This document shows positions 48,057-59,353 of a stretch of 64,000 nucleotides of DNA, piece by piece. Source of the stretch: Helichrysum umbraculigerum (taxonomy: Eukaryota > Streptophyta > Magnoliopsida > Asterales > Asteraceae); contig CATIUR010000004.1 in assembly GCA_949592205.1 (NCBI GenBank), forward strand, positions 10,214,001 to 10,278,000. Direction: 5' to 3'. The notes beneath the pieces are model-generated. The model was given only the letters and a program-made list of their open reading frames with translations. It was not told the origin of the DNA and did not search any database. A program made the position numbers and the translations under genes. Positions within the stretch are counted from its first letter, which is position 1. Every line of letters starts with the position of its first letter.

Positions 48057-51000
48057 ATGGCGGATAATGAGCCACCTTCCCATACTCTCAATGATACTAC
48101 GCGGACAGATGCACCACCAGAGAACCCGGGTCATAATGGTACATCTAATTTAGCCGGTGGAGAAACTGAAACTGATCAGGAGTATATTATGAGATTGGAG
48201 AATAGAGTGTTGGAACTTCAGAGAGAACGAGCTGGATCTTCTCAACATCCAGTTTCTACTCGTCCTCACATTGTGACTAATGTACCACCTATTGTATCTT
48301 CTACACGGATTCCGGTATCTAATCCTTTTATTTCACAACAGCAGCAACAGGGTTATACATATCAGGCCTCGGGTCCTTTTCCTTCGTCTGGTTATACTAA
48401 TTATCAAATACCTATTCCACCTTTTCAACAGTTGAAGAAAGGTTGTTCTCTTAAAACCTTTATGTCTTGCAATCCTTCAACTTATTCTGGAAGTACCGAT
48501 CCTACGGTCACTCTTGACTGGCTTCGTGATGTAGAGAGAAAACTAAATGTATGTCATTGTGAGGAGGAGGATAAGGTACCTTATGCTGTTCAGTTATTAA
48601 AGGGTCAAGCCATGTCATGGTGGGATTCAATTACTGCACCATTATCTCCACAACAGTTGAATGATATAAGATGGTCAGATTTTCATGCTGAGATTTGCAA
48701 GCAATTTTGCTCGGAGTATAATCTTTCCAGGATTAGGCAAGAGTTTCTTGACTTACAAAAGACTGATCAAATGACGATTGATGAATTAATTAAGCAGTTT
48801 TCAGATAAATTGCGGTTTGTGCAACAGTGGGTTCCAACTGACCGGACCAAAATTGATCACTTTGTGAAAACATTACCTCCTGATTACCGTACCACAGTGA
48901 GACTAGCAGGTTCACTTCCTCAAGCTTATGATTTAGCTCGTTCGGTTGATGGGGATATTATGGCTAAAAGAGTGTTGAATAAAGAAAGGTATTCACAGAA
49001 AAACAAAGGAGATTCTTTGAGTAAACAGAAAGGACAAGGTAGTCAACAAAACAGGAGATCGAATTCTGGTATTCCAATGGATAGTAACTATTGTAATAGA
49101 TGTCGAGCTAGACATAATGGTCCTTGTACTCCACAGACATCTAGATGTGTTAAGTGTGGAATTTTTGGTCACGCTGCAAAGGATTGTACCTACCCAAATA
49201 GCATGTGTTGGAATTGCCATAAAGAAGGGCATCGTGCAGGGGATTGTCCTGAGGCGAAGAGACAGAGTATGGGTACGGGTAAAGGTTCGCCATCATCTGG
49301 TCAAAAGAGGAAAAATCCACCAGTAGCTGCTAGCCGAGCTTTCCGAATGACAGTTGATGATGCTGTCGCCACTGAAGATGTCATCACTGGTACATTTCTC
49401 ATAAATTCTATACCAGCTCGTGTATTGTTTGATTCTGGTGCCAATTGTTCGTTTATATCTGTGAACTTTTGTGATAGACTGAAATTGATCCCCTCTTTGA
49501 TTGTTAAACCTTTAGAAGTTGAAATTGCTGACGGTAAATTAGTTCCTGTTACCACATCGGTAGCTGGAGCTAGTATACTTATTGAGGGTCATAATTTCTT
49601 AGTCTCCTTTTTGTTAATGCCAATTCCTAGTTTCGATGTAGTTATTGGTATGGATTGGTTAAGTTTGAATAAGGCCAACATTGATTGTCATAAAAAGATT
49701 ATAAGAATTCCGATTTCTGATGGGTCATACGTCATGGCTCGAGGAGAACGAGTAAATGGTAGTCTACCATTGATTTCCTTGTTGAAAGCTAGGAAATCTC
49801 TATCTAAGGGATGTGATTCTTATTTGGCATATGTGATAGATAGCAAGTTAGAAAAGAAATCTTTGACAAGTAATCCGGTGGTTTCTGAATACCCGGAAGT
49901 TTTTCCGGATGAATTGCCTGGTTTACCCCCTGTAAGAGATGTAGAATTTCAGATTGATTTGATTCCTGGTTCGACTCCTGTAGCTAAGTCTCCTTATAGA
50001 TTAGCTCCTTCTGAAATCCGTGAGATGATGGGTCAAATTCAGGAACTGTTAGATAAAGGGTTTATTCGACCGAGTTCTTCCCCGTGGGGTGCTCCGGTAT
50101 TGTTTGTTAAGAAAAAAGATGGTACTCTTCGAATGTGTATTGATTATAGAGAGCTCAATAAAAGAACCGTGAAAAACAAATATCCATTGCCCAGAATTGA
50201 TGAGTTATTTGATCAGTTACAGGGATCATCCTATTTTTCTAAGATCGATTTGAGATCCGGTTATCATCAGGTACGAGTTCGTGAGGAAGATGTTCCTAAG
50301 ACTGCTTTTCGTACCCGGTATGGTCATTACGAGTTCTTAGTTATGCCTTTTGGATTGACTAATGCTCCTGCTATTTTTATGGACTTAATGAATCGTGTAT
50401 GTCGACCTTTTCTAGACAAGTTTGTGATTGTATTTATTGACGATATCTTGATTTATTCTAAGTCTGAGGCTGAACATGAACATCATTTAAGATTGATTCT
50501 TGAGATTTTGAAAAGAGAGCATCTTTTTGCTAAATTTTCCAAATGTGAATTTTGGCTCCGAGAGGTACAGTTTCTCGGGCATATTATTTGTAAGGATGGT
50601 GTCAAAGTAGATCCTTCCAAGGTGGACGCTGTTATGAATTGGAATGCTCCTAAATCACCTTCTGAGATCAAAAGTTTCCTTGGTTTAGCGGGTTATTATC
50701 GAAAATTTATCAAGGATTTCTCCAAAATTGCTGGCCCGTTAACCAAGCTAACTAGAAAGGATATTAAATTTCAGTGGGGTGATCAACAAGAAACATCTTT
50801 TCAGACTCTTAAACAGTTGTTATGTCAGGCGCCAGTGTTAGCATTACCTGATGGTTCCGAGGGTTTTGTAGTTTATTGTGATGCTTCTCATGCTGGTTTG
50901 GGTGCTGTCTTAATGCAACATGATCGTGTTATTGCTTACGCTTCTCGCCAGCTTAAAACTCACGAAAGAAATTACCCCACACACGATTTAGAGCTTGCAG

Positions 51001-52697
51001 CTGTGGTATTTGCGTTGAAAATCTGGAGACACTATTTGTACGGAACTAAATGTGTCGTATGCACGGATCATAAAAGCCTCCAGTACATGTTTTCTCAGAA
51101 AGAACTCAATATGAGACAGCTCCGATGGTTGGAGTTGATTAAGGATTATGACTGTGAAATCCGATATCACCCGGGTAAAGCTAATGTGGTTGCCGATGCT
51201 TTAAGCCGAAATGTACCTTCCGATCGAATTTATTTTATGCGTTTGGAAATATCTTCTGATTTGATTTCCCAGTTAAAAGCTGCACAGTTAGAGGCATTGT
51301 TGGATCAAAATTTAAAATCTGAGATTTTGTTGAAACGGAAAGATTTATTAATTGATGATTCTCGAGGATTGAAAACCTTCCAGTCTCGGGTTTGGGTTCC
51401 GTTGATTGGGGGACTTCGGGATTTGATATTGTCAGAAGCACACAAATCGAGGTTATCTGTTCATCCAGGGAGTACGAAAATGTACAATGATTTGAAACCC
51501 TTGTATTGGTGGCCAACTATGAAAACCGATGTAGCTCGAATGGTGGAGACTTGTCATATATGTTCCCAGGTTAAAGCAGAACATCAGAGGCCCTATGGTT
51601 CATTGAAACAGTTAGATATTCCGGAATGGAAATGGGAGCACATTACTATGGATTTCGTTACCAAATTTCCCCGCACTCAGAAAGGTAATGATATGATATG
51701 GGTGATAGTTGATAGATTAACCAAGAGTGCACATTTTCTAGCCACCAGTGAGACGGCATCATTGACTCGACTTGCTCAATTGTACATTCATGAGATTGTT
51801 GTTAGACATGGTATTCCTTTATCCATTGTTTCCGATAGAGATTCTAGGTTTGTTTCTGGTTTTTGGCAGAGTTTGCAACGTGAATTAGGCACCAGAGTTA
51901 ATCTTAGCACATCGTATCATCCTCAGACAGACGGGCAGTCAGAGCGTACTATTCAGACACTCGAGGATATGTTGAGAGCTTGTGTACTTGAGTATGGCGG
52001 TTCTTGGGATTCACACTTACCATTGATAGAGTTTGCTTATAATAATTCTTATCATTCTAGCATTGGTATGCCGCCGTATGAGATGTTGTATGGGCGCCGT
52101 TGTCGAACACCTACATGTTGGTTAGAAGCGGGAGAAAAATAGTTTGCGGGTCCCGATATAGTTCAAATTACAGCTGACAAAGTTAAGATTGCTCGTGAGA
52201 AACTGAAAGCGGCACGTGATAGACAGAAACAGTATGCTGAACCACGTAGGCGACCTGTTGTATTTGTTGAAGGTGAATTAGTTTATTTAAAAGTTTCACC
52301 GTGGAAGGGTGTTATTAGATTTGGTAAACGGGGTAAGTTAGCTCCCCGATATATTGGCCCATTTAGAATCCGTCAGGTGATTAATGATCAATCGGTTTCT
52401 TTAGATCTTCCGCCTGAATTAGATGGTATTCACGATACATTTAATGTTTGCTATTTAAGAAAGTGCAATGTGGAGGATCAATCCCAAATCCTTCCTTTGC
52501 AAGATCTTCGTGTTGACTCAAGTAAGAAATTGGTTGAGGAACCTGTCGAGCTTTTAGATAAAAAAGTGACCAAATTGCGTAGGAAAGAAATCCCTATGGT
52601 GTTAGTTAAATGGAGGCATAGTTTGGGAGCGGATCTCACCTGGGAAACGGAGGAGAATATGCGAACTAGATATCCTAGCTTATTTGTGTCTAATTAG
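48057..52697 (+). pseudogene. gag-pol polyprotein with one in-frame amber codon
   Basis: A single frame encodes the whole element. The frame opens at 48030, but ATG 48057 (MADNEPPS) is the likelier start. Gag is followed by two CCHC knuckles ([28 protein letters not shown], about 49140-49250). Then come protease [12 protein letters not shown] (about 49425), RT with FIDDILIYS (about 50430), RNase H with [13 protein letters not shown] (about 50875), the integrase HHCC zinc region (about 51465-51565) and DDE core ([19 protein letters not shown]). TAG at 52140-52142 interrupts the frame after the integrase core. The same frame continues through a GPY/F module (KLAPRYIGPF) and a chromodomain (VKWRHSLGADLTWETEENM) to 52697. 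All else looks intact, so a single change disables the C-terminal part. Confidence 0.93.
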
Positions 52698-52714
52698 ATT
52701 TCGGGACGAAATCT

Positions 52715-52732
52715 TTCTAAGGAGGGGTGATT
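52715..52732 (+). other. Polypurine tract before the 3' LTR
   Basis: AAGGAGGGGTGA lies just upstream of the 3' LTR start and would prime plus-strand synthesis. Confidence 0.75.
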
Positions 52733-54782
52733 TGTAACATCCCCAAATCGGGCCTAGGAGAAAAGGTATTTTCTCTAAATTATTTATGCAATTTAAATTA
52801 TTACCTGAGTTTGATTGTAAATTTAATATGTAAGTGAGCCTCAGGAAATATTGTGACTAGTGAAATATTATTTGTTTTAGATAATTTTAGGTAACAGTAA
52901 AATAAAATAATTTTCGCGCAATTGAAATTTAGGTTCCAGACAATAGATTTAGGACGGGTATAATATTTCACTGTATTTGAGTTAGGTTGTAATATTGGTC
53001 GACCTTCATTTCCTTCATTTCCTGATTTTTGGTTAGAAACCTCCAAGAACACACACACACTCATAAACCAATTTCAAATCTGAATGTGATCAAAAATTGG
53101 AGCTGTGAATTTGTTAAAGCAACTGAATTCATCATCTTCTTCTTCTTCTTCATGTTCATCTAGTTTTCTCCATTTCCATTGTAAGTATTTATTTTGTGTT
53201 CTTAAACTCAATTGGTGAAATTAAGTAGAAAACTTATGCATGTATGATCAATGGTGCTGGAATGGATTGTAGTTACTGAAATTAACATCATCATCTTCTT
53301 ATTCTTGACTTAAATGCAAATTTCTTAGGTTTCTAGTATAAAAGTGGGTTTTGGTTTGAATTAGATTGGAAGATTAATGCATGTTAGTAATTAGAATTTG
53401 GATGATGTTTGTTTGTTGTTAATACATATTATTACATGTTATGTAAGGTTATTTGCTGGTAAAAAATAGTACATTTCAATGGCATTTGGTAAAATTGGAT
53501 TGTAGTTCGTAGTTGTAAGTTGCAGGTCTGATTGGAGCTGGAAAGCATACAAACGCGATCCCACCACTTGACCAGGATCGCGTTCCTCAGTTATAAACTG
53601 GGTTCTTCGCAATTTAGACTATTAAATGCGATCCTAGCCTCGAACCCGGATCGCGTTCATCAGTGTTATTTTGGCTCAGCAAATTTTGAACTATGGAACG
53701 CGATCCCAAACCCCTAACCGGATCGCGTTGCTTAGTGTTATTTGGTAACCGAAAGTTTTCTTCTTGGGAACGCGATCCCACCACCTTTAGCTGGATCGCG
53801 TTTGTCCTTGTAATTTTGAAGAATTTGATATTTTGTGAACTTATGTGAATCTAACACTTATATTGTTTAGTTATCGATATTTCTTGATTATCAATGTATG
53901 TAATTAAGTATAGTCATAATTAAATTTTGAGACAAGTTATTAACTTGTGTTTTTATTGTGTTTACAGAGACACCGAAGACTCAATAAAATAAGACTTTTG
54001 AGTTTGGAGACCGAAACTGACAGGTGAGTGGACTGGTTCTCACAATTTAATCTTGGTGTTAACAGTTAGTTGCATCAATTTTTAAGTTGCTTGTATTGAC
54101 TGATTTATCATTACGATAATGATAGGATTGTTGATTAAAGTTGTGGTTTGATAGATTGATTGTTTGCTAGTGAATAATTCCATGATAGGTTGGAATGATA
54201 GAGGTCAATTTTGGGTTTAGTTGCTATAGGTTAATCCTTATGGGTCGGATGAACATTCGTTGTGAATTAATCCATATTGGTTAAAGATAGCAATAAACTA
54301 TCGGTAAAAATCTCTGTATTGGCCTGCAGTTGATTATTAAGTGTTCTTGGAGTGCCACCGCGGACTGAGGGTATCTCAAGAACCACCGATCCTCTGTTTG
54401 ATTGTTTATTTAGATGATTGTTGTGAATTGATTGTTATACTAAGTTAGATTGTTAGATTTAGTTCATTCACTTAGCTTTGTGCTAATTCCCCACCTACTC
54501 TTGCAGGTTAACTTTTGGGATATGATTAGGCAATGGTGTTGTTTTGAAGAAATGTTTGACAATGGGAACTCTGATCGTTTTGGATAAATCATGTTTGTTA
54601 ACATAACACCCAGTTATTGTATTAGCGTTGTAATTATACTTAATACTTATAAACTTGTAATGTTTTGGTATGACTAAATGTCGTATATATAATGTTATAT
54701 CTATCTTGGTATGAATGGGATTTACGCTTCCGAAATAAAAAAAAAAAAAAAAAAAAAATGTCTTAAAACTTGGGGTGTTATA
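52733..54782 (+). repeat. 3' LTR
   Basis: A near-identical copy of the 5' LTR (five substitutions seen; A-run about five bases longer). Its four hairpins lie at about 53552-53802. Small frames inside both LTRs (for example 46638-46823 and 53532-53717) only translate this repeat. Confidence 0.95.
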
Positions 54783-54796
54783 AGTGTGCACTTTTT

Positions 54797-54978
54797 TGTA
54801 ACATCCTCCCCCTGAGCCCACTGGGCTCACGCGGTCCACAGCTGGGCCTGAGGAGCAATGTCAGGTCTGCAGCCCAATACACCCCAACCACATCACCTGA
54901 GGAATTCACCTCCCAGGTAGGTTGTTGGATTCGAACTTGAATCCCTTTAATACTAAGTCTTACCACTTAACCGTTAAG
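54797..54978 (-). mobile_element. tRNA-derived SINE between the LTR element and the virus
   Basis: The minus strand reads CGGTTAAGTGGTAAGAC (A-box region) and AGTTCGAATCC (B box), then a GC-rich body with GGGCTCAGGGGGAGGATG and an A-run (T-run 54792-54797 on plus). No TSD was found. Confidence 0.6.
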
Positions 54979-55064
54979 TAGTAATAGCGACGGAAAATAA
55001 GTGTCGCTAAAACCGTCACTATTTTAAATAAAAAGAAAAAGATAAAAATTTAGTTTAAATTATA

Positions 55065-55355
55065 ATGGATAAGGGTCCGTTAAGATTAGGAAACTATTAT
55101 ACACAAAGATTAATAGAATCAACTCTAGAAAGTCTAGAACTAGCAACAAGAAATAAACAATTAATTATGAATGTCTTAAAAACACATAGAAAACATTTAT
55201 TAATAATGTATCAAAAATCTGAAAAACAAAACACAATAAATGAAAAAATAAATCTTATAAATTTGTGTCTACAATCAATATCAAGACGAGAACACGAAAT
55301 TTTGGATTTTAAAGAAAGGATTAAAGTTTATAGACAAAGAATACATTCCGCATAA
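55065..55355 (+). CDS. Viral small ORF, 96 aa, unknown
   Basis: The first viral ORF after the left border, with its own ATG and stop. It is helical and charged (LIESTLESLELATRNKQLIM, REHEILDFKERIKVYRQR) with no recognised domain. In the circular genome it follows the 121-aa ORF and precedes the primer site. By position it may correspond to a soymovirus Ib or II protein, but I cannot show homology. Confidence 0.6.
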   Translation: MDKGPLRLGNYYTQRLIESTLESLELATRNKQLIMNVLKTHRKHLLIMYQKSEKQNTINEKINLINLCLQSISRREHEILDFKERIKVYRQRIHSA

Positions 55356-55399
55356 AAACAACAAATTCACTAGAGAATTAATGGGACAAGTTAAATATA

Positions 55400-55410
55400 T
55401 GGTATCAGAG
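55400..55410 (+). other. Viral primer binding site, tRNA-iMet
   Basis: TGGTATCAGAG matches the complement of the initiator-Met tRNA 3' end, as used by Caulimoviridae and by the upstream Ty3 element. It lies between the 96-aa and 84-aa ORFs, downstream of the movement protein gene in circular order. Confidence 0.85.
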
Positions 55411-55474
55411 ACAGAAAGCTAAAGAACTGGAAATTAAAAACTACTCTAGATAAGTAATAAATAATACATTAAAT

Positions 55475-55729
55475 ATGAGTGATCAATTACGAGTTTCAGA
55501 GCAAATGAAAATAGTGATTGAAATGTTAAAAGAAAATATGAATGAAATAAATAAGCTAGAAGCTAGTCTAAAACAAATTAAAGATAATATAGAAAGATAC
55601 TCTATACAAGGTTTAGAGTCAACCGAAGCACTAATGTTATCACAAAAGTACCTAACAAAACAAGATTTAAACAATTTCTTTAAGAAAACAGAAAACGTTA
55701 CAAATTTAGAACCACCTTTCAGAAAATAA
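55475..55729 (+). CDS. Viral small coiled-coil ORF, 84 aa (virion-associated-protein-like by position)
   Basis: An N-terminal heptad-rich helix (EQMKIVIEMLKENMNEINKL, then EASLKQIKDNIERY), a short linker and a basic/proline end (LEPPFRK). It lies directly before the coat protein gene, and the two share one base (TAATG). In caulimoviruses the ORF before the coat protein encodes the virion-associated protein, with an N-terminal coiled coil and a proline-containing coat-binding end. This ORF is shorter but has the same plan. Assignment is by position and shape. Confidence 0.55.
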   Translation: MSDQLRVSEQMKIVIEMLKENMNEINKLEASLKQIKDNIERYSIQGLESTEALMLSQKYLTKQDLNNFFKKTENVTNLEPPFRK

Positions 55730-57102
55730 TGGATGATATAGATAAACTAACTAAATTAGTAGAAAAGTTACAATTAGAAAACGTAAAAATGGCAATAGAA
55801 GATGAAGATAAACAAGGAATTATATATGGATTCGATAGTGATGAAGAAGATCCAACATATAGAATGGCAGGAAATGATGATAAAAGTGAAGTCACACCAC
55901 CAAGGAGCCCTAAAAGACAGAGATCACCATTAAATGAAGGACCAAGTAGCATGTTTAAACAAAAAATGGAAAATAGTTATAAAAATTATACTTATGGAAA
56001 TGGATATACAGAAAATAACGAAAAATTAAAAAAGAATATCCCACCAAGATATCAAGAAAAAGAAAGAAATATTATTGAAGGAATTTTAAATATAGATTGC
56101 GCTACAAACGCAGAAGATTTAGTGCTAGTATGGATAAATAGACTAAAATTACTTATGCAAACAGATGATGATTCTGTAAGTAATTTAACTATAGGAAATT
56201 TTGCTGTATACGTAAAATACAAAACCTCAGGAACTATAGCAGATTGGATAACAAATACACCTATAAACACTACTGCAGAACCAGGAGATACATCTAAAGA
56301 ATCAAAATTAATATTCTTAAATGCTTTAGCACAAGCTATATTTAGTGAATTCTTTGGTTATGGACCAGAAGAAGCTAGACAAGAAGATAAACCTAATGTA
56401 ATAAGAATATTAAGTAATATGAAAATATGTGATCCATGCTATTTAGAAAATTTCTTCTGTCAGGTAAAAGAAAATTATTATAAGGTAGAAGACAGAACAG
56501 GATTACTACAAATAGTCCTTAGTAAATTACCTTACCCAATGACACAGTATATAGAAAAACAAATAAATGATCCGGGAAGAACAAACCGTGATCAAACCCT
56601 AGGATTACTAGAGAGATATGCCAAAGAATATAGACAACAACTATGTCTAAGAAAAATAGAAAAAACATATGTCAAACAGGTAAACCCAAAGTGTTGCAAA
56701 CAACTAGACGACGTCCCACAAGAATATGGATGTTCAAAAACCTATAAAAGGTACTATAAAAGAAAGAGAAAAATATATAGGTACAGACCTAAAAGGCATT
56801 ATGAAAGAAAATGGAAACCAAAATATAAACGAAGATTTAGAAAAAAATTTAGTTATGATAAACAGAAACCATGTCCAAAAGGAAAAAAGAATTGTAAATG
56901 TTGGAAATGTCAAGAAATAGGTCATTATGCCAATGAATGTCCACAAAAGGACAACCAGAAAGATAAAAAACTAAAAATGATATATAGTTTAGGTTTCGAA
57001 CCTATAGAAGAAGAATTCAGTGAAAATGAATCAATAGATTTTGACACTTATAGTTTAATCAGTGAAACTGAAACCGAATCAAGTACATCTAGCGAAGAAT
57101 GA
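55729..57102 (+). CDS. Viral coat protein, 457 aa
   Basis: Capsid precursor. Acidic stretches at both ends (DSDEEDP near residue 38; an E/S-rich tail after residue 420) fit caulimovirid coat precursors. The central part (about 105-310) is the capsid core, with DPCYLENFFCQVKENYYKVE. A long Lys/Arg/Tyr-rich region (about 340-385) precedes a CCHC zinc finger CWKCQEIGHYANEC at about 391-404, expected to bind the viral RNA. The frame is intact. It overlaps the polymerase ORF by four bases (ATGA). Assignment is strong from the finger plus position. Confidence 0.9.
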   Translation: MDDIDKLTKLVEKLQLENVKMAIEDEDKQGIIYGFDSDEEDPTYRMAGNDDKSEVTPPRSPKRQRSPLNEGPSSMFKQKMENSYKNYTYGNGYTENNEKLKKNIPPRYQEKERNIIEGILNIDCATNAEDLVLVWINRLKLLMQTDDDSVSNLTIGNFAVYVKYKTSGTIADWITNTPINTTAEPGDTSKESKLIFLNALAQAIFSEFFGYGPEEARQEDKPNVIRILSNMKICDPCYLENFFCQVKENYYKVEDRTGLLQIVLSKLPYPMTQYIEKQINDPGRTNRDQTLGLLERYAKEYRQQLCLRKIEKTYVKQVNPKCCKQLDDVPQEYGCSKTYKRYYKRKRKIYRYRPKRHYERKWKPKYKRRFRKKFSYDKQKPCPKGKKNCKCWKCQEIGHYANECPQKDNQKDKKLKMIYSLGFEPIEEEFSENESIDFDTYSLISETETESSTSSEE

Positions 57103-59150
57103 GTTCGAAAAACCGTATATTCATAAAAGTAAAATTATTTAATAAAGTTAGACTTGCATATGTCGATACTGGGGCAACTATATGTTTAGCCATGGAAAAT
57201 CTGCTTCCAGCAAGATATTGGAAGAAGACATCTAAAGCTTTAAGAGCCACTATTGCAAATAATAAAACTATAACACTAAATGAAAAAGCTACAGGATTAG
57301 TTTTCTTAATAGAAGGAAAAAGATTCCCTGCACCAAGTATATATAAACACAACGCAGGAATACCTTTAATTATAGGAAATAACTTTCTACGCAGCTATTT
57401 ACCATTCACGGAAATGATAGATACAATTAGTATAATGTGTCCACAATTAGATGGACAAAAACAAGAAATTATAACTACAAAAATCTATACAACTCTAGAA
57501 CTTGTTAAGGGGGGAATAATAAGATATATAAATACATTTTTAACTAATGTATTATTTATACACATAGAAAACCAAGTAGAAACTATATTAGAAAATATAT
57601 GTAGTCAAAACCCATTAGACCCAGATAAAAACAAAAATACCACTATAGTTCATATAGAACTAAAAGACCCAACTCAAGAAGTAAATGTAAAAAACACGAT
57701 ACCATACACAGAAAAAGATGTTGAAGAATTTAGAGAAGAAACTAATAAACAACTAGAATTAGGAATAATTAGATATTCAAAAAGTCCACACAGTGCACCC
57801 GCATTTTATGTAGAAAACCATAACGAAATAAAAAGAGGAAAAAGAAGGCTAGTTATAAATTATACTGCTATGAACAAAGCTACTAAAGGAGACGCCTATA
57901 ATTTGCCAAGACAAGATTATATTTTCAACAAAATTAGAAATTCAGAATGGTTCACAACGCTAGATGCAAAATCAGGATTTTTCCAATTACGTCTTGACGA
58001 AGAATCAAAACCTCTAACAGCATTTAGTTGTCCTCCACAAATGCATTTTGAATATAATGTTATGCCCATGGGATTAAAACAAGCACCAAGTCAATTCCAA
58101 CGATTTATGGATTTTAATCTAAAAGGTCTTGAAGCAATATGTTTAGCATATATAGATGATATTATTATTTTTACTCCAGGAACAAAAGAAAACCATTTAA
58201 AAAATGTCGCCAAGGTTTTAATACAACTTGGGGATAAGGGAGTGATTTTAAATAAAGAAAAATCAAAAATTTCTTTACAAGAAATCGAATTTCTAGGAAT
58301 AAAGATTTTAAAAGGTGGATTCATTGAACCACAAAAACATCTTTTAGAAAAAATACATGAATTTCCAGATCAACTAAGCGATTGGCAACAAATACAAAGA
58401 TTTCTCGGATGTTTAAATTACATTGGAGAAAAAGGATTTATAAAAAATCTTGCAAAAGAAAGATCAATATTGCAAAAAATGATTTCAACAAAAACTCCAT
58501 GGAAATGGAATGATTTAGCCACTTTGGCTGTTCAACGCATGAAAAATATTTGCAAAAATCTACCAAGATTATATACAGCAAAGAAAGGTGATTTATTAAT
58601 CTTGAACACTGATGCAAGTAGTACTACTTGGGGAGCAATCCTTCAAGCAGTACCAAATGCATATGAAGATTTCAAGACTTATATCACTAATAACAAACCA
58701 TCGGATCTTAAGAATTTTCTTAAGAATTATGATGAATTTAAGACAATAAGGATCGAAAGATCAACAAAGCAGCAAGATACAGATATTTCATCTGAAAGGC
58801 AAAAAGAATCTGAAAAGATCAACCAAAAACAACAAGTCTTGTTATCCAAATGGATCTCAGGAACATTCAAACCAGCTGAGCAGAATTATACTGTTCATGA
58901 AAAAGAACTTTTAGCATTTATAAATTCTTTGAAAAAATTAAGAATTGATTTACAACCAGTTAAATTCATTTTTCAAACAGATAATATGTATGTAAAAGAT
59001 TTTATTAATGTTAAGCTCAAAGAAACTTACAACAAAGGAAGACTTTTACGATGGAGCTTAGCAATTCAACAATTTGATTTTATTGCTATTCACATCCCAG
59101 GCAAAACAAATTATTTAGCAGATACACTCACAAGGGAATGGAGGCGTTAA
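57099..59150 (+). CDS. Viral polymerase: aspartic protease, reverse transcriptase, RNase H (683 aa)
   Basis: Reverse transcription and polyprotein cleavage. A retropepsin motif VDTGATICLA lies near residue 23, with IPLIIGNNFL downstream. The RT has TLDAKSGFFQL (near 288), FEYNVMPMGLKQAPSQFQ and the catalytic YIDDIIIF (near 350). RNase H has LNTDASSTTWGAIL (near 505), HEKELLAF and the C-terminal NYLADTLTREW. No integrase follows, as expected for a pararetrovirus. The frame is completely open, and the length is typical for a caulimovirus or soymovirus ORF V product. Its end overlaps the start of the transactivator ORF by 13 bases. Confidence 0.95.
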   Translation: MSSKNRIFIKVKLFNKVRLAYVDTGATICLAMENLLPARYWKKTSKALRATIANNKTITLNEKATGLVFLIEGKRFPAPSIYKHNAGIPLIIGNNFLRSYLPFTEMIDTISIMCPQLDGQKQEIITTKIYTTLELVKGGIIRYINTFLTNVLFIHIENQVETILENICSQNPLDPDKNKNTTIVHIELKDPTQEVNVKNTIPYTEKDVEEFREETNKQLELGIIRYSKSPHSAPAFYVENHNEIKRGKRRLVINYTAMNKATKGDAYNLPRQDYIFNKIRNSEWFTTLDAKSGFFQLRLDEESKPLTAFSCPPQMHFEYNVMPMGLKQAPSQFQRFMDFNLKGLEAICLAYIDDIIIFTPGTKENHLKNVAKVLIQLGDKGVILNKEKSKISLQEIEFLGIKILKGGFIEPQKHLLEKIHEFPDQLSDWQQIQRFLGCLNYIGEKGFIKNLAKERSILQKMISTKTPWKWNDLATLAVQRMKNICKNLPRLYTAKKGDLLILNTDASSTTWGAILQAVPNAYEDFKTYITNNKPSDLKNFLKNYDEFKTIRIERSTKQQDTDISSERQKESEKINQKQQVLLSKWISGTFKPAEQNYTVHEKELLAFINSLKKLRIDLQPVKFIFQTDNMYVKDFINVKLKETYNKGRLLRWSLAIQQFDFIAIHIPGKTNYLADTLTREWRR

Positions 59151-59353
59151 AGCTTACTATTCAAGAAAAGCAAGAAGGACTCAAGGCAATCATCTCTCAA
59201 AACCAAGAGAAGATCAAACAACTACAAAAAGAAACTGCAATAATTCAAAAAGAATATGAAGAATTTGCACGAACAATCGAGTTACTAAAGGTTGCTGAAC
59301 AACAAACCTCAGGAATTTCCAGACTAGAAACAGTTACTGTCCCAATCCTTTCC

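Larger units (their letters stand above)
45839..54782 (+). mobile_element. Ty3/gypsy chromovirus LTR retrotransposon (about 8.9 kb)
   Basis: Two LTRs of about 2.05 kb in direct orientation enclose an initiator-Met tRNA primer site, one gag-pol frame and a polypurine tract. By eye the LTRs differ by five substitutions plus poly-A length, so insertion was recent. Domain order is gag, two CCHC knuckles, protease, RT, RNase H, integrase, chromodomain. This places it in the chromoviruses, Tekay-like by its long LTRs (inference). No 5-bp TSD: AACGC lies before the 5' LTR, while AGTGTGC follows the 3' LTR. Confidence 0.95.

Noticed and set aside
48993..51516. Short ORFs on either strand across gag-pol
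   Set aside because: Shadows of the polyprotein frame.
56726..56946. Short ORFs over the basic region of the viral coat gene
   Set aside because: Shadows caused by AAA/GAA-rich codons of the coat ORF.
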